Below the pieces are notes generated by a model. That model saw nothing but the letters and a program-made list of their open reading frames with translations. It was not told the DNA's origin and did not search any database. From Bacillota bacterium (GTDB taxonomy: Bacteria > Bacillota > UBA4882 > UBA8346): a stretch of 35,791 nt of DNA. Shown one piece after another: positions 16,560 to 26,153 of this stretch (its first letter is position 1; every line of letters starts with the position of its first letter). The position numbers and the translations under genes are program-made. Where the stretch lies: positions 1-35,791 of the forward strand of contig JAAYEK010000027.1 of the NCBI GenBank assembly GCA_012728785.1, read 5' to 3'.

Positions 16560-18482
16560 TCAGAAGTAAGCGGCGCCTCCACAAGTTATCCAGGCTACAA
16601 TTAGCGATGTTACCAGGGAACCCAGATATACTTTTCCAGTCTTGCGATAAAAATAGGTAGCTATAAAAAATAGGATCAAAAACTGGGGAAAAATGAGCAC
16701 TAATGCGCTCATGAACGGACCGTCAAATAAAGAAAGGCCGGTTAAAGCCCAACCCGTACCGTAGCCGAGTACAAAGGGAACATACTCAAACAATGCTACG
16801 ATAACAAGCCCGCCTAACATAACCCATACGTTTTTTACCCACCATCCAAGCTGGGTTTTAGCGGGTGTTGAATATTCTTTTATCCGCATCTGACCAAAGA
16901 GCTTAACTCCTCCGTTAAACAGGAAAAACAAAAGAAAGAAGAGAAGGTATAATAAAAATTGTAAGAAACGCTTACCGGTAAACGGGCGCAGAAACGGCCA
17001 GATGAACCGGAGATCGATATTTAAGAAGCGATAGCTCACTGTTGTGAGAAGATATAAATAAATAAACATCAGGGCGGAGATTAAGACCGTTTTACCAATT
17101 ATTTTCCAGTCTAACACTGTTTTCTCCCGGTTAAATGAAATTCCCAGATCATACATGGTGACTCCAAGTTTTTTTCCTTCTCCTTTTTTATACCATCTTC
17201 GGAACATGAAGAAGGAGATGATAAACAAAAAGTCCAACCATAAAATGAGCCCTCCGGCCATTAGAGTTTTAAAAATATTCTCCGGATAGGGAAACAATCC
17301 ATGTCCTAATTGAGTTACGAAAGGGTACAGGATTGCGCTTAGAGCGATACTAATAGTCGCCATCTTCCGCCAGCTTTGCTTCGGGGCGATATATCCGTCC
17401 GGGATAGGCTGTGCTACAGAAGCAAAAAAATCTGTTGCCAAAAGAAACGAACCAAGGGGTAATAATGAAATCAGGGAGACAACCAACGCTAGGCCGATTA
17501 GGAGCTCCCTTGTCATAAATAACAGATCCGACGGCGCTATATCCGTCTCAACCTGGAGCGCGGTAGTAAACCATTCCATCGCTGTTCTGATCCCAACTTT
17601 ACTATGGGTTACACCGCGGTGAACCGTATTTAGAAGTTCCATCCGGCGGGCTGTTCCATTCGTAAAGTCACCATAAGTTTTATTCCATTCAATCGGGCTA
17701 TCTTGACCCGCGAAGGTCTTATATCTTAATTCAGTTTCATTCAAGGTCTTCGTTGTAAGCTCATAATCGCGGAAATAGTCAAATTCATCATATTTTGCCT
17801 GAAGCATTAATACATTGCGATAGGTGACATTTCCTTCACTGTCATGTACAGGGCCTTCTACTTCTCCGCATTGGATTACGATTGCGGCATGATTAGGGTT
17901 TTCAGCCGCAATTGTATATGCGCTCCAGGTACCCATTGAATGGCCGGTGATACCCACTTTGTCCGCCATCACATATTCCTGAGACTGAAGCCACCGGAAA
18001 GCCTGTGTTCCACCCATGGATGAATCAATAATCCCTTCGACACGATCATGATTGAGGCTTGAAAAACTCATAAACATTTTAAATCGGTTCGGACCGGAAA
18101 TACTCCCATCGTAACCTCTGTATCGCATTCCCAGCGGATTACCGCCATGTCCAAACTCATCGATGGATAAGGCCACAATATTCCGACGGGCCAATTCTAT
18201 GGCAAAAGCCGCTGAGGTATCCTTATCGTTTTGATATCCGTGGAGTAAAAGTACGGCAGGGCCAGGATTTGAAGAGTTTACTTCTTTGGGTATATATAGT
18301 TTTGCCGGTATGTAGGTTGAAAGACCGTTATTCGTAGTGATTGGAATTCTAATCTGTTTAACCTTGACCTTTCCGAAATCCCTTTCAAGGTGTGAGGCAA
18401 TAATAACTGATAAAGCGATGATAATAAGACAGACGATGAAGGCGGCTAGGCTTTTAAAGTATTTGGACCTATCATTTTTCAT
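16560..18482 (-). CDS. Alpha/beta hydrolase fused to a polytopic membrane domain
   Basis: A 640-residue protein with two parts. After an N-terminal membrane anchor (residues about 10-30), residues 40-320 form an extracytoplasmic alpha/beta hydrolase. It has the oxyanion-hole sequence LLLHGYQND, DEFGHGG, and the nucleophile elbow GITGHSMGTW with Ser182; a catalytic His probably lies in VHRGVTHSK. Residues about 325-640 hold roughly eight hydrophobic segments with aromatic-rich loops. The start ATG has AGGAGGT 7 bases upstream. The hydrolase domain is probably outside the cell, since one helix precedes it. The substrate is unknown; esterase or peptidase activity on envelope or imported compounds is possible. 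It is a single-gene unit with its own terminator. Confidence 0.82.
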   Translation of the reverse strand: MKNDRSKYFKSLAAFIVCLIIIALSVIIASHLERDFGKVKVKQIRIPITTNNGLSTYIPAKLYIPKEVNSSNPGPAVLLLHGYQNDKDTSAAFAIELARRNIVALSIDEFGHGGNPLGMRYRGYDGSISGPNRFKMFMSFSSLNHDRVEGIIDSSMGGTQAFRWLQSQEYVMADKVGITGHSMGTWSAYTIAAENPNHAAIVIQCGEVEGPVHDSEGNVTYRNVLMLQAKYDEFDYFRDYELTTKTLNETELRYKTFAGQDSPIEWNKTYGDFTNGTARRMELLNTVHRGVTHSKVGIRTAMEWFTTALQVETDIAPSDLLFMTRELLIGLALVVSLISLLPLGSFLLATDFFASVAQPIPDGYIAPKQSWRKMATISIALSAILYPFVTQLGHGLFPYPENIFKTLMAGGLILWLDFLFIISFFMFRRWYKKGEGKKLGVTMYDLGISFNREKTVLDWKIIGKTVLISALMFIYLYLLTTVSYRFLNIDLRFIWPFLRPFTGKRFLQFLLYLLFFLLFFLFNGGVKLFGQMRIKEYSTPAKTQLGWWVKNVWVMLGGLVIVALFEYVPFVLGYGTGWALTGLSLFDGPFMSALVLIFPQFLILFFIATYFYRKTGKVYLGSLVTSLIVAWITCGGAAYF

Positions 18483-18662
18483 TTCGATTACCTCCTATCC
18501 CGGCAAAGCCGGAAAAGACTAGATAATAACATTTTTTGACCACGAAGTCACAAAGAACATGAAAATCAAATTTTACGTTTAGATGGCTTTTCTCGGGAAA
18601 AGATAATTAACCTGACTCCAATTTATCATTATGTAAAAATATCGTCAACCTGAATATCGTAG

Positions 18663-18710
18663 CAAAAAAAAGAGGCTGTTGCAAAATACAAAAATTTTGC
18701 AACAGCCTCT
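18663..18710 (-). terminator. Strong intrinsic terminator after asd
   Basis: On the - strand a perfect 17-bp stem (arm 18694-18710 and arm 18671-18687) with a 6-base loop is followed by a run of eight T (A at 18663-18670). It starts 19 bases after the asd stop. Confidence 0.9.
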
Positions 18711-18728
18711 AATCATATCTGAAAATTG

Positions 18729-19814
18729 TTATTTTGCTTGCAAATAGCCCTCAGCAGTCAAAAGTTCGGCTGATAATACTCCGCCGCCGGCTGCGCCGCG
18801 GACCGTGTTATGGGATAAGGCCACAAACTTGTATTGATAGAGATGGTCCTCACGCAACCTTCCGATGGTCACTCCCATGCCGTTTTCAAAATCCCGATCC
18901 AGTTTGGTCTGGGGACGGTTTTCCTCTTCAAAATATTTCAAGAAAGGCTGCGGCGCGCTTGGCAATGAAAGCAGTTGCGGTTTGCCTTTATAATTATGCC
19001 AAAGCTCAAGGATCTCTTCCTTGGTGGGCTTATGCTCGAAATTGACGAAGACCGTAGCCAGATGGCCATTGGTCACCGGCACCCGGATACACTGGGTGGT
19101 TATCACCGGGCTTACAGCATTGACAATTTTATCGCCTTCGATTTTCCCCCAGATTTTAAGCGGCTCTTGCTCGCTTTTTTCTTCTTCGCCACCAATGAAA
19201 GGGATGACGTTATCAATCATTTCCGGCCAATCCTTAAAGGTTTTACCCGCCCCGGAGATGGCCTGATAAGTGCTGGCCACTACTTCTTGGGGTTTGAATT
19301 TCATTAATGGGTGAAGAGCTGGGACATAGCTTTGAATGGAACAATTGGGTTTAACGGCGATAAAACCGTTTTTGCAACCAAGACGTTTCCTTTGGGCTTC
19401 AATGATTTGAACATGTTCCGGGTTAATCTCCGGTATGACCATGGGAACGTCCGGGGTCCAGCGGTGAGCCGAATTATTGGAGATAACCGGGATATCCGCT
19501 TTGGCGTAGTCTTCTTCTAATTTTTTAGTCTCTTCTTTTGGCATATCAACGGCGCAGCAGACAAAGTCCACTTCTTGACCGACTTTCTCAATTTCAGCGG
19601 CATTAAAAACAGTTAAATCGGCAATGAACTCGGGAATAGGCATATCCATAACCCAACGTTCGCCAATAGCTTCACGGTATGTTTTACCGGCCGAACGTGG
19701 ACTGGCAGCAACCGTCGTTACCTCAAACCAAGGATGATTAGCTAAAAGCGCTATAAATCGCTGACCAACCATACCGGTTGCACCGAGAACTCCGACACGT
19801 AGTTTTCTTTCCAT
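18729..19814 (-). CDS. asd: Aspartate-semialdehyde dehydrogenase, archaeal/fungal-type
   Basis: Reduces aspartyl phosphate to aspartate semialdehyde with NADPH, the branch point to lysine/diaminopimelate, threonine and methionine. The protein is about 361 residues. The Rossmann start VGVLGATGMVGQRF is followed by HPWFEV, which is characteristic of the longer archaeal/yeast class rather than the common bacterial class. The nucleophile is Cys158 in VKPNCSIQ, and the catalytic His is in RVPVTNGHLATV (about 251). ATG 19814 is chosen because GGGGTG sits 6 bases upstream; an in-frame GTG at 19823 would place the start inside that site. It is a single gene with its own terminator, divergent from the DUF362 gene. 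Confidence 0.93.
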   Translation of the reverse strand: MERKLRVGVLGATGMVGQRFIALLANHPWFEVTTVAASPRSAGKTYREAIGERWVMDMPIPEFIADLTVFNAAEIEKVGQEVDFVCCAVDMPKEETKKLEEDYAKADIPVISNNSAHRWTPDVPMVIPEINPEHVQIIEAQRKRLGCKNGFIAVKPNCSIQSYVPALHPLMKFKPQEVVASTYQAISGAGKTFKDWPEMIDNVIPFIGGEEEKSEQEPLKIWGKIEGDKIVNAVSPVITTQCIRVPVTNGHLATVFVNFEHKPTKEEILELWHNYKGKPQLLSLPSAPQPFLKYFEEENRPQTKLDRDFENGMGVTIGRLREDHLYQYKFVALSHNTVRGAAGGGVLSAELLTAEGYLQAK

Positions 19815-19988
19815 CTCTTTCACCCCGTATGTTAAGATATAAGAGTAATTTTTATATATATATCATATTTATCCCTAAAATACAATTGCAATTGGCTTAA
19901 CTTTAGAGCATGGTTCTGTGTTTGACAGCAAATGGTACTTTTAACGATAGTTGTTTTTTACCAATTTGTTTTATTAGTAACCCTTTTT

Positions 19989-19997
19989 TGCTATAAT
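19989..19997 (+). promoter_or_regulatory. Extended -10 promoter for the DUF362 gene
   Basis: TGCTATAAT is a perfect extended -10 (TGnTATAAT) 38 bases before the ATG. No good -35 lies at the usual distance, which is typical for extended -10 promoters. Confidence 0.55.
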
Positions 19998-20034
19998 AGA
20001 GCAATCCGAGCTAATTACTATTTTTAAGGGGAAC

Positions 20035-21189
20035 ATGATGGAAAACGTATCGATCTTAAAAGAAACATCGTATAATGATAATTTGGCCGGAAAAATTGTG
20101 AAGTTATTGGAACCATTAGGGGGGCTAAACTCTTTTTGTAAAAGCGGTGATCGAGTTTTTCTCAAGCCTAACTTATTAATGCCCAAATCAATAGAGAGCG
20201 CCGCATTGACCCATCCAGCGGTGATAATGGCTATGACCCGGTTGTTATTAGATCAAGGTTGTCAAGTGGGGATTGGGGACAGTCCGGGGATTGGCAGCGC
20301 TGAAAGTGTAATTAGAAAACTTGGTATTTTGGAGGAATTAACTCATCTTGGAGTTAAAATAGTGGAATTTGAAAAGGCCGTCTCTTGGAGAGAGTTTAGC
20401 AAAGCTCCCCCATTGAAGCGGAAATTTAAAAATCTGGATTTAGCTGGGGAATTACTCGAATATGACAAAGTGGTTAATCTTCCTAAGTTGAAGTCTCACG
20501 GGCAAATGGGTATTACTTTGGCCACTAAGAACCTCTTCGGCTGTATAGTCGGACATGCCAAAGGCCGTTGGCATTTTATGGCCGGACGCGATCTCCATGT
20601 TTTTGCAGGAATCCTAGTGGAGACGGCCTTAACGGTAAATGCCGATTTGCATATTTTAGATGGGATCGTCGGTATGGATGGGAACGGTCCTTCCAACGGC
20701 AGGGTCAGAAAAATGGGTTTATTATTGGCAAGCGTCAATCCGGTAGCATTGGACCGGGTGGTGGTGGAGATTATTCAAAAGTCTCCGGTTCAGTTTCCAA
20801 TCTTTGCCGCTGCGGCGGAATTAGGGGTTACCGGGACCAACTTGGAACAGATTGCCATTTGGGGTGAAACTATAAAAGACCTTCGAATATCCGACTTTAA
20901 GATTCCCGCCCGTATTCATTTGGATCGGTTTAATAATCAACTATTAAGTAAGATCTATCAAAGGTTGATCCGGCAGAAATTAGCTATTGATCATCAGACT
21001 TGCATTAAATGTGGTAAATGCGCGGATCATTGTCCGGTCGGGATAATTAAGATCGGAGCAAAAGTCCAAATCAAAGAGGCCGATTGTATTAAATGTTGTT
21101 GTTGTCAAGAATTTTGTCCGGTGGGAGCGATTGCCTTACAAGATGTTTGGACTTTTAAATTATTACGAAATATTACATCAAGGCTTTGA
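20035..21189 (+). CDS. DUF362 protein with C-terminal 2x[4Fe-4S] ferredoxin domain
   Basis: A 384-residue protein. Residues about 1-290 form a DUF362 domain (FLKPNLLMPKSIESAALTHP, GIGDSPGIGSAE, VNLPKLKSHGQMGITLATKN, LDGIVGMDGNGPSNG). The last 65 residues hold two ferredoxin-type clusters: CIKCGKCADHCP and CIKCCCCQEFCP. The second keeps the CxxCxxCxxxCP spacing but has four consecutive Cys. The family is widespread in anaerobes and believed to be redox-active; its reaction is unknown. AAGGGG precedes a double ATG; the second (20038) has the better 6-base spacing. It lies 103 bases before ruvC on the same strand. Confidence 0.88.
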   Translation: MMENVSILKETSYNDNLAGKIVKLLEPLGGLNSFCKSGDRVFLKPNLLMPKSIESAALTHPAVIMAMTRLLLDQGCQVGIGDSPGIGSAESVIRKLGILEELTHLGVKIVEFEKAVSWREFSKAPPLKRKFKNLDLAGELLEYDKVVNLPKLKSHGQMGITLATKNLFGCIVGHAKGRWHFMAGRDLHVFAGILVETALTVNADLHILDGIVGMDGNGPSNGRVRKMGLLLASVNPVALDRVVVEIIQKSPVQFPIFAAAAELGVTGTNLEQIAIWGETIKDLRISDFKIPARIHLDRFNNQLLSKIYQRLIRQKLAIDHQTCIKCGKCADHCPVGIIKIGAKVQIKEADCIKCCCCQEFCPVGAIALQDVWTFKLLRNITSRL

Positions 21190-21292
21190 TTCAATCGAGT
21201 GGACGATGATCTTATTTGAAGTTTATTGTCAAGCGTCGAGCGCAGGATTTCACGGTGGAAAGGCGAATTACTAAACCGGAGGTTAGCTGGAA

Positions 21293-21787
21293 TTGGTGAT
21301 ACTTGGGATTGACCCCGGAACGGCGATTACCGGATTTGGTCTGATTGCCAAAGAAGGTAATCATTTGAAGCAAATCACTTTTGGAGTGATTCGGACTAGC
21401 CCGGATATTAAAATGCCGCTTAGGTTAAGAAAAATCCATCAGGAACTGCGATTAGTCATTGAAGAATATCGTCCGGATGTTATGGCTGTCGAACAGTTAT
21501 TTTTTAATAAAAATGTCCGGACTGCGTTGGCGGTTGGCCAAGCAAGGGGAGTGGTTTTAATGACCGGGGCCGAGGCCGGCCTGGAAATAATCGAGTACAC
21601 TCCTTTGCAGGTGAAAACGGCGGTAGTTGGCTACGGACGAGCAGAGAAGGTTCAAGTCCAAGAGATGGTCCGAATGCTGCTTTGTCTCAGGGAAATCCCT
21701 AAGCCGGACGATGCGGCCGATGCTTTGGCGATAGCCATTTGCCACGCTCACTCATGTAAACGGTTATCGATAATTAGGGAACAGTGA
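21293..21787 (+). CDS. ruvC: Crossover junction endodeoxyribonuclease RuvC
   Basis: A Holliday-junction resolvase of 164 residues, the normal length. Acidic active-site residues are visible: Asp7 in LGIDPGTAITGFG, Glu67 in AVEQLFF, and Asp140/Asp143 in DDAADALAIAICHAH. TTG 21293 is used with GGAGGT 9 bases upstream; GTG 21296 is an alternative. It leads the ruvC-ruvA-ruvB-queH group. Confidence 0.95.
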   Translation: MVILGIDPGTAITGFGLIAKEGNHLKQITFGVIRTSPDIKMPLRLRKIHQELRLVIEEYRPDVMAVEQLFFNKNVRTALAVGQARGVVLMTGAEAGLEIIEYTPLQVKTAVVGYGRAEKVQVQEMVRMLLCLREIPKPDDAADALAIAICHAHSCKRLSIIREQ

Positions 21788-21874
21788 TTATTATCAGTAA
21801 ACGGGTATTAGTAAAAACCAGTACTTGAAAGCACTGATAATTGTTCACTCTATAAAGCCGGAGGTTGGATTAGG

Positions 21875-22477
21875 ATGATTGCTACTTTAACCGGAAATGT
21901 TGTTGAAACGGGAGGAGAAAGTTGTATTATCGAAGTTAACGGAGTCGGATACCAAGTGTTCTTGCCATTGCCTGCTTTGGAAACATTGAGCCGGACAACG
22001 GAACCGGTAAAGATACATGTTCATTTTCACTTGCGTGAAGACAACGCTAGTCTTTTTGGGTTTTTAACTACTGAAGACAAAGGGATTTTTGAAAAGGTCA
22101 TCGGCGTAACCGGAATTGGCCCTAAAACAGCTTTGGCCATTCTGAGCGGTTTATCCGGGGAAAGTTTCCGAGAAGCGGTTGAAAACGAAGATCATCGGGC
22201 GTTAACGGCTATTTCCGGCGTGGGCTTAAAAACAGCTCAACGGTTGGTTTTGGAATTAAAGGGTAAGTTGGGGCCAATCAATAGAAGCGGGACCGATAAT
22301 CTAAAATCAACTTCCCGATATAGAAATGTAACCGAAGACGCGGTTGACGCACTGGTAGCTTTGGGATATCCACACAAAGAGGCGATGGCAGCGGTTGACG
22401 CCGTATATAGACAAGATTCCGGTTTGACCACTCCGGAAATGGTCCGTCTGGCATTGAGAAATTTGGGTCGAAAATGA
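21875..22477 (+). CDS. ruvA: Holliday junction branch migration protein RuvA
   Basis: A 200-residue RuvA of normal length. The N-terminal OB fold (MIATLTGNVVE, VNGVGYQVFLP) is followed by helix-hairpin-helix pairs (VIGVTGIGPKTALAILSGL and ISGVGLKTAQRLVLELKGK). A linker and the C-terminal RuvB-binding helices (AVDALVALGYPHKEAMAAV) complete it. The tetramer recognises the four-way junction and loads RuvB. GGAGGTTGG lies before the ATG. Confidence 0.95.
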   Translation: MIATLTGNVVETGGESCIIEVNGVGYQVFLPLPALETLSRTTEPVKIHVHFHLREDNASLFGFLTTEDKGIFEKVIGVTGIGPKTALAILSGLSGESFREAVENEDHRALTAISGVGLKTAQRLVLELKGKLGPINRSGTDNLKSTSRYRNVTEDAVDALVALGYPHKEAMAAVDAVYRQDSGLTTPEMVRLALRNLGRK

Positions 22478-22534
22478 AGTAATTAGGTGTGAGCCAAAAG
22501 ACACCGTATGCTAAATAAACGGGAAAGGTAAGCA

Positions 22535-23569
22535 ATGGAAGAAGAACGGATTATTAGCTCTTTAAAACAAGATATTGATTTTGAAAACGAGCTTAACCTT
22601 AGACCACGTAATTTTGTCGAATATATCGGGCAGTCCCGGGTTAAGGAGAATCTCGAAATCTATATCCAGGCAACCAAATTCCGCCGGGAAGCGTTGGACC
22701 ATGTCTTGCTATATGGGCCGCCTGGACTTGGTAAAACGTCGCTGGCGCATATCATCGCTAATGAGCTCCAGGTAAACTTGAGGATTACCTCGGGACCCGC
22801 CATTGAGCGTCCTGGAGATTTGGCGGCGATCTTAACTAATCTGGAACCCAATGACGTATTGTTCATTGATGAAGTGCACCGTCTAAATCGCAGTGTTGAA
22901 GAGGTACTCTATCCGGCGATGGAGGATTTTGCCCTGGATATTATCATCGGCAAGGGGCCAAGCGCCCGTTCGGTCCGGATCGATCTGCCCCGGTTCACCT
23001 TGGTTGGGGCTACTACCAGGGCCGGTTCGCTCACCTCGCCGCTGCGGGATCGTTTTGGGATCATCAATCGGTTGGAATTTTATGACACGGATGATTTAGA
23101 GAAGATTGTCACCCGTTCGGCGGCCATCTTAAAGATTACGATTGAAAAATCGGGGGCGAGAGAGATTGCGGGACGTTCACGGGGGACGCCACGGATTGCC
23201 AACCGGCTTTTAAAGCGAGTACGCGATTTTGCTCAGGTTAGAGCTGAAGGAGATATTACCGCTGCCGTAGCTGATGAGGCTTTACAAATGATCGAGGTGG
23301 ATCGTCTGGGTTTGGACCGGATTGACCGGACCGTGCTGTTGACGATTATCGACAAATTCGAAGGCGGTCCGGTGGGGTTGGACACAATCGCTGCTTCGAT
23401 TGGGGAAGAATCGGAAACTATTGAGGATGTATACGAACCATTCCTGCTCCAGCTCGGGTTCATTAACCGGACACCCCGGGGACGGGTTGCAACGCGGTTG
23501 GCGTACGAACATTTTAAGCGCCCTTTAAAAAGTAATCAGATTCAAAACGGGTTGTTTGAGCAAGAATAG
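22535..23569 (+). CDS. ruvB: Holliday junction branch migration ATPase RuvB
   Basis: A 344-residue AAA+ motor that drives branch migration with RuvA. Walker A is GPPGLGKTS (residues 61-69) and Walker B is LFIDEVHRL (Asp112-Glu113). The sensor/arginine-finger region [18 protein letters not shown] is followed by the winged-helix DNA-binding end ([13 protein letters not shown]). The family start [11 protein letters not shown] is present near residue 23. It is 57 bases after ruvA. Confidence 0.96.
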   Translation: MEEERIISSLKQDIDFENELNLRPRNFVEYIGQSRVKENLEIYIQATKFRREALDHVLLYGPPGLGKTSLAHIIANELQVNLRITSGPAIERPGDLAAILTNLEPNDVLFIDEVHRLNRSVEEVLYPAMEDFALDIIIGKGPSARSVRIDLPRFTLVGATTRAGSLTSPLRDRFGIINRLEFYDTDDLEKIVTRSAAILKITIEKSGAREIAGRSRGTPRIANRLLKRVRDFAQVRAEGDITAAVADEALQMIEVDRLGLDRIDRTVLLTIIDKFEGGPVGLDTIAASIGEESETIEDVYEPFLLQLGFINRTPRGRVATRLAYEHFKRPLKSNQIQNGLFEQE

Positions 23570-23601
23570 TTTAAAGAAATCAGGAAAGATTGGTGATTTG
23601 A

Positions 23602-24141
23602 ATGTCGATTTTGCTTCATACTTGCTGTGGCCCCTGCGCTTGTTACAGCACCAAACGATTGCTCGAAGAGGGTCATCATCCGACTCTCTTTTTCTATAAT
23701 CCCAATATTCATCCCTATCAAGAACAAAAACTGCGTTTAGAAGGGTTTAGACAGCTGGCCGATTTCCGGAAATTACCGACGGTAGTTGAACCCGGCTATG
23801 ATTTGGAAGAATTTTTAAGAACAGTAGCGGGGGACCCTAAAGGTCGTTGCCCGGAATGTTATCGGATCCGGTTATCCCGAACTGCTGCCAAGGCTAAGGA
23901 ATTAGGGTTTAAGTTATTCGGGACCACTTTGTTAATTAGCCCTTATCAAAACCGGGAATTGATTTGTAAGATCGGGCATGATTTAGCCAAAGAGTATAGT
24001 CTGACTTTTCATGATGAAGATTTCAGACCAGGATTTAGGGAGAGCCAAGATATCGCCAAAGAGCTAGGGCTATACCGTCAGAAATATTGCGGCTGTATTT
24101 ATAGCGAAAAAGAACGCTATTACCGAGAAGCCAAAAGCTAA
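23602..24141 (+). CDS. queH: Epoxyqueuosine reductase QueH (DUF208)
   Basis: QueH carries out the last step of queuosine synthesis, reducing epoxyqueuosine in tRNA, and replaces the unrelated QueG. The 179-residue protein has the full set of family cysteine motifs: LLHTCCGPCACYS at residues 4-16, GRCPECYRIRLSRTA in the middle, and RQKYCGCIYSEKERY at the end. These hold the [4Fe-4S] cluster and a second iron. It begins 32 bases after ruvB and is probably co-transcribed. FolE2, encoded elsewhere in the window, could supply the early precursor of the same pathway. Confidence 0.93.
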   Translation: MSILLHTCCGPCACYSTKRLLEEGHHPTLFFYNPNIHPYQEQKLRLEGFRQLADFRKLPTVVEPGYDLEEFLRTVAGDPKGRCPECYRIRLSRTAAKAKELGFKLFGTTLLISPYQNRELICKIGHDLAKEYSLTFHDEDFRPGFRESQDIAKELGLYRQKYCGCIYSEKERYYREAKS

Positions 24142-24174
24142 TTCGTGCTAAAAGAGATCCAATAAATCCGTATA

Positions 24175-24210
24175 AATCCTGTCAAAAAGAAAAGGTACTT
24201 AGACAGGATT
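24175..24210. repeat. 9-bp inverted repeat between convergent queH and the ABC transporter
   Basis: AATCCTGTC (24175-24183) and GACAGGATT (24202-24210) are perfect complements with an 18-base spacer. A further AACAGGAT copy follows. There is no T-run directly after on +. It might act as a weak terminator hairpin between converging genes or be a short dispersed repeat. Confidence 0.45.
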
Positions 24211-24226
24211 AACAGGATGTGCGGGG

Positions 24227-25963
24227 CTATTCAAATTGCATTTTATAGAGTTGGGAGTAAATCCCGCCTTTTGATAATAAACTTTGATGGTCTCCTTCTT
24301 CGGCGATGCCGTCGTCGGTTAGGACAATGATTCGCCCGGCATTGCGGATGGTTGATAGACGATGGGCGATGACAATAGTGGTTCGTCCTTGGGCCAATTG
24401 TTCCAGAGAATCCTGGATCACCTTTTCACTTTCGTTGTCCAAGGAGGAAGTGGCTTCATCAAAGATTAGGACCGGAGGGTTCTTCAAAAATACCCTGGCA
24501 ATGCTCAAACGTTGTTTCTGACCACCCGAAAGTTTGACCCCGCGCTGACCGATGTCGGTTGCATATCCATCAGGAAGCCCCATTATGAAATCATGGGCAT
24601 TGGCTTTCTTTGCCGCAGCGATGATCGCTTCTTCGGAAGCGTCAGGTTTTCCATAACCGATATTTTCCAGCACCGATCCGGCAAAAAGATAAACATCCTG
24701 TTGGACGATGCCGATGTTTCTGCGGAGGGATTTCAGCTTGATCTTCCGGATGTCCCTACCGTCCAATTTAATAATGCCGGCTGAAATTTGATAAAAACGA
24801 GGAATCAAGCTGCATAAAGTGGTTTTACCCACCCCGGAAGTGCCAACTAGGGCGACGTATTCGCCGGCCTTTATTTTTAAATTAATATGAGATAACACTT
24901 CGGCGGTATTAGGATTATAACGGAAAGAGACATCGTTGAATTCGATATTTCCCTTTACCTGAGTTAATTCCAGGGCGCCCTTGGAGTCGATAATATCGGG
25001 GTCGATGGAAATCACCTCATAAAACCGGTCAAAACCGGAAAGGCCGTTTTGAAATTGCTCTCCGAAATTGATCAACTTCCGAATAGGTTCTAAAAAGACG
25101 TTGATATAAAGCAAAAAGGTTAACAAATCCAGGGAGTTGATCCGGCCGCCGTCGGCCAATATTGCGGCCGCGACTACCAATACCAGGTAGATTAGAGAAC
25201 TGAACGCATGGATACCACTATGATAGCGTCCCATGTAACGGTAACTATCCTGCTTACTATCTACATAGCGAAGGTTGTTCTCCCGAAACTTTTCAATCTC
25301 TAATTCCTCGTTGGCGAAGGATTTGACCACCCTGACTCCGGAGATGCTGTCTTCGGTTCCGGCGTTGATGGCCGCGATTTTCTCCCGGTTTTTCCGGAAA
25401 GCCCGTCGCATTTTCCGGTTATAATAATAGGCAAAGCAGACCATTAATGGGATAAATGAAAAAACCACCAAAGACAAATAGGCGTTAATTCCGAATAGAA
25501 TAATAAAAGAACCGATCAGTTTAGTCAGAGAAATTAACAGATCTTCCGGACCATGGTGGTAAAGTTCGGTAATCTCAAACAGGTCATTGGTGATTCGGGA
25601 CATTATTTGGCCGGTTTTTTGGTTATCATAGTAATTAAAGGACAACTTTTGAAGATGATTGAAAAGCTCGTTACGGAGGTCATACTCCATTTTGGCGCCC
25701 ATCATATGACCATATGAGGTGATGAAGTAGTTACAACAATATTCAACTGCGGTAAGGAACAACATTAACAAAGCTAGCTTCCAAATGGTTGCCAGCACTG
25801 AAGGGTCGATACCGGCACTAAGCAAATCTTTGGTGATGTATCTGATTATCAAAGGGAAGGATAGGCTAATCCCAGCTGCAATAAACGCGCATACCAGGTC
25901 GGCAGTGAATAACCCCAGATAAGGTTGATAATAGGATAAAAATTTTAAGAGTTTTCGGTTCAC
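24227..25963 (-). CDS. ABC transporter with fused membrane and ATPase domains (exporter type)
   Basis: A homodimeric half-transporter of the MsbA/LmrA type, 578 residues. About six transmembrane helices (residues about 15-300, including ELFNHLQKLSFNYYDNQKTG) precede the ATPase. The ATPase has Walker A GTSGVGKTT, Q-loop IGIVQQDVYLF, signature LSGGQKQRLSIAR, Walker B VLIFDEATSSLD and the H-loop VIAHRLSTI. The GTG at 25963 gives the usual family start NRKLLKFLSYYQPYLGLF, with AGAGGA about 12 bases upstream. The open frame reaches a GTG at 26014, but that would add an atypical 17-residue extension. The substrate is not evident: lipid, peptide or drug export are all possible. Confidence 0.92.
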   Translation of the reverse strand: MNRKLLKFLSYYQPYLGLFTADLVCAFIAAGISLSFPLIIRYITKDLLSAGIDPSVLATIWKLALLMLFLTAVEYCCNYFITSYGHMMGAKMEYDLRNELFNHLQKLSFNYYDNQKTGQIMSRITNDLFEITELYHHGPEDLLISLTKLIGSFIILFGINAYLSLVVFSFIPLMVCFAYYYNRKMRRAFRKNREKIAAINAGTEDSISGVRVVKSFANEELEIEKFRENNLRYVDSKQDSYRYMGRYHSGIHAFSSLIYLVLVVAAAILADGGRINSLDLLTFLLYINVFLEPIRKLINFGEQFQNGLSGFDRFYEVISIDPDIIDSKGALELTQVKGNIEFNDVSFRYNPNTAEVLSHINLKIKAGEYVALVGTSGVGKTTLCSLIPRFYQISAGIIKLDGRDIRKIKLKSLRRNIGIVQQDVYLFAGSVLENIGYGKPDASEEAIIAAAKKANAHDFIMGLPDGYATDIGQRGVKLSGGQKQRLSIARVFLKNPPVLIFDEATSSLDNESEKVIQDSLEQLAQGRTTIVIAHRLSTIRNAGRIIVLTDDGIAEEGDHQSLLSKGGIYSQLYKMQFE

Positions 25964-26153
25964 AGTTTTCTTAGTTCCTCTCGTGGAAAAGTTAATCTTA
26001 GTATAGATTACCACGAAGAGAGTATTCCAAGCAAGCTTTGAAAGTTTGGAGCTAAGTTTATTTCAATTGCTAAGTACTATCAATGAATGATAGAATAATA
26101 CAGGTTCCGAGAATTATGTTTTTTATTTAAATCAGGTTATTAATGGAGCTATC

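Noticed and set aside
18663-18710. End of an insertion sequence or MITE (the GAGGCTGTTGC arm resembles some IS ends)
   Set aside because: No second copy, target duplication or transposase nearby; the hairpin plus eight T after asd fits an ordinary terminator.
24175-24210. Phage or element attachment site at the AATCCTGTC/GACAGGATT repeat
   Set aside because: No integrase, tRNA target or second copy in the window; only a short inverted repeat between convergent genes.
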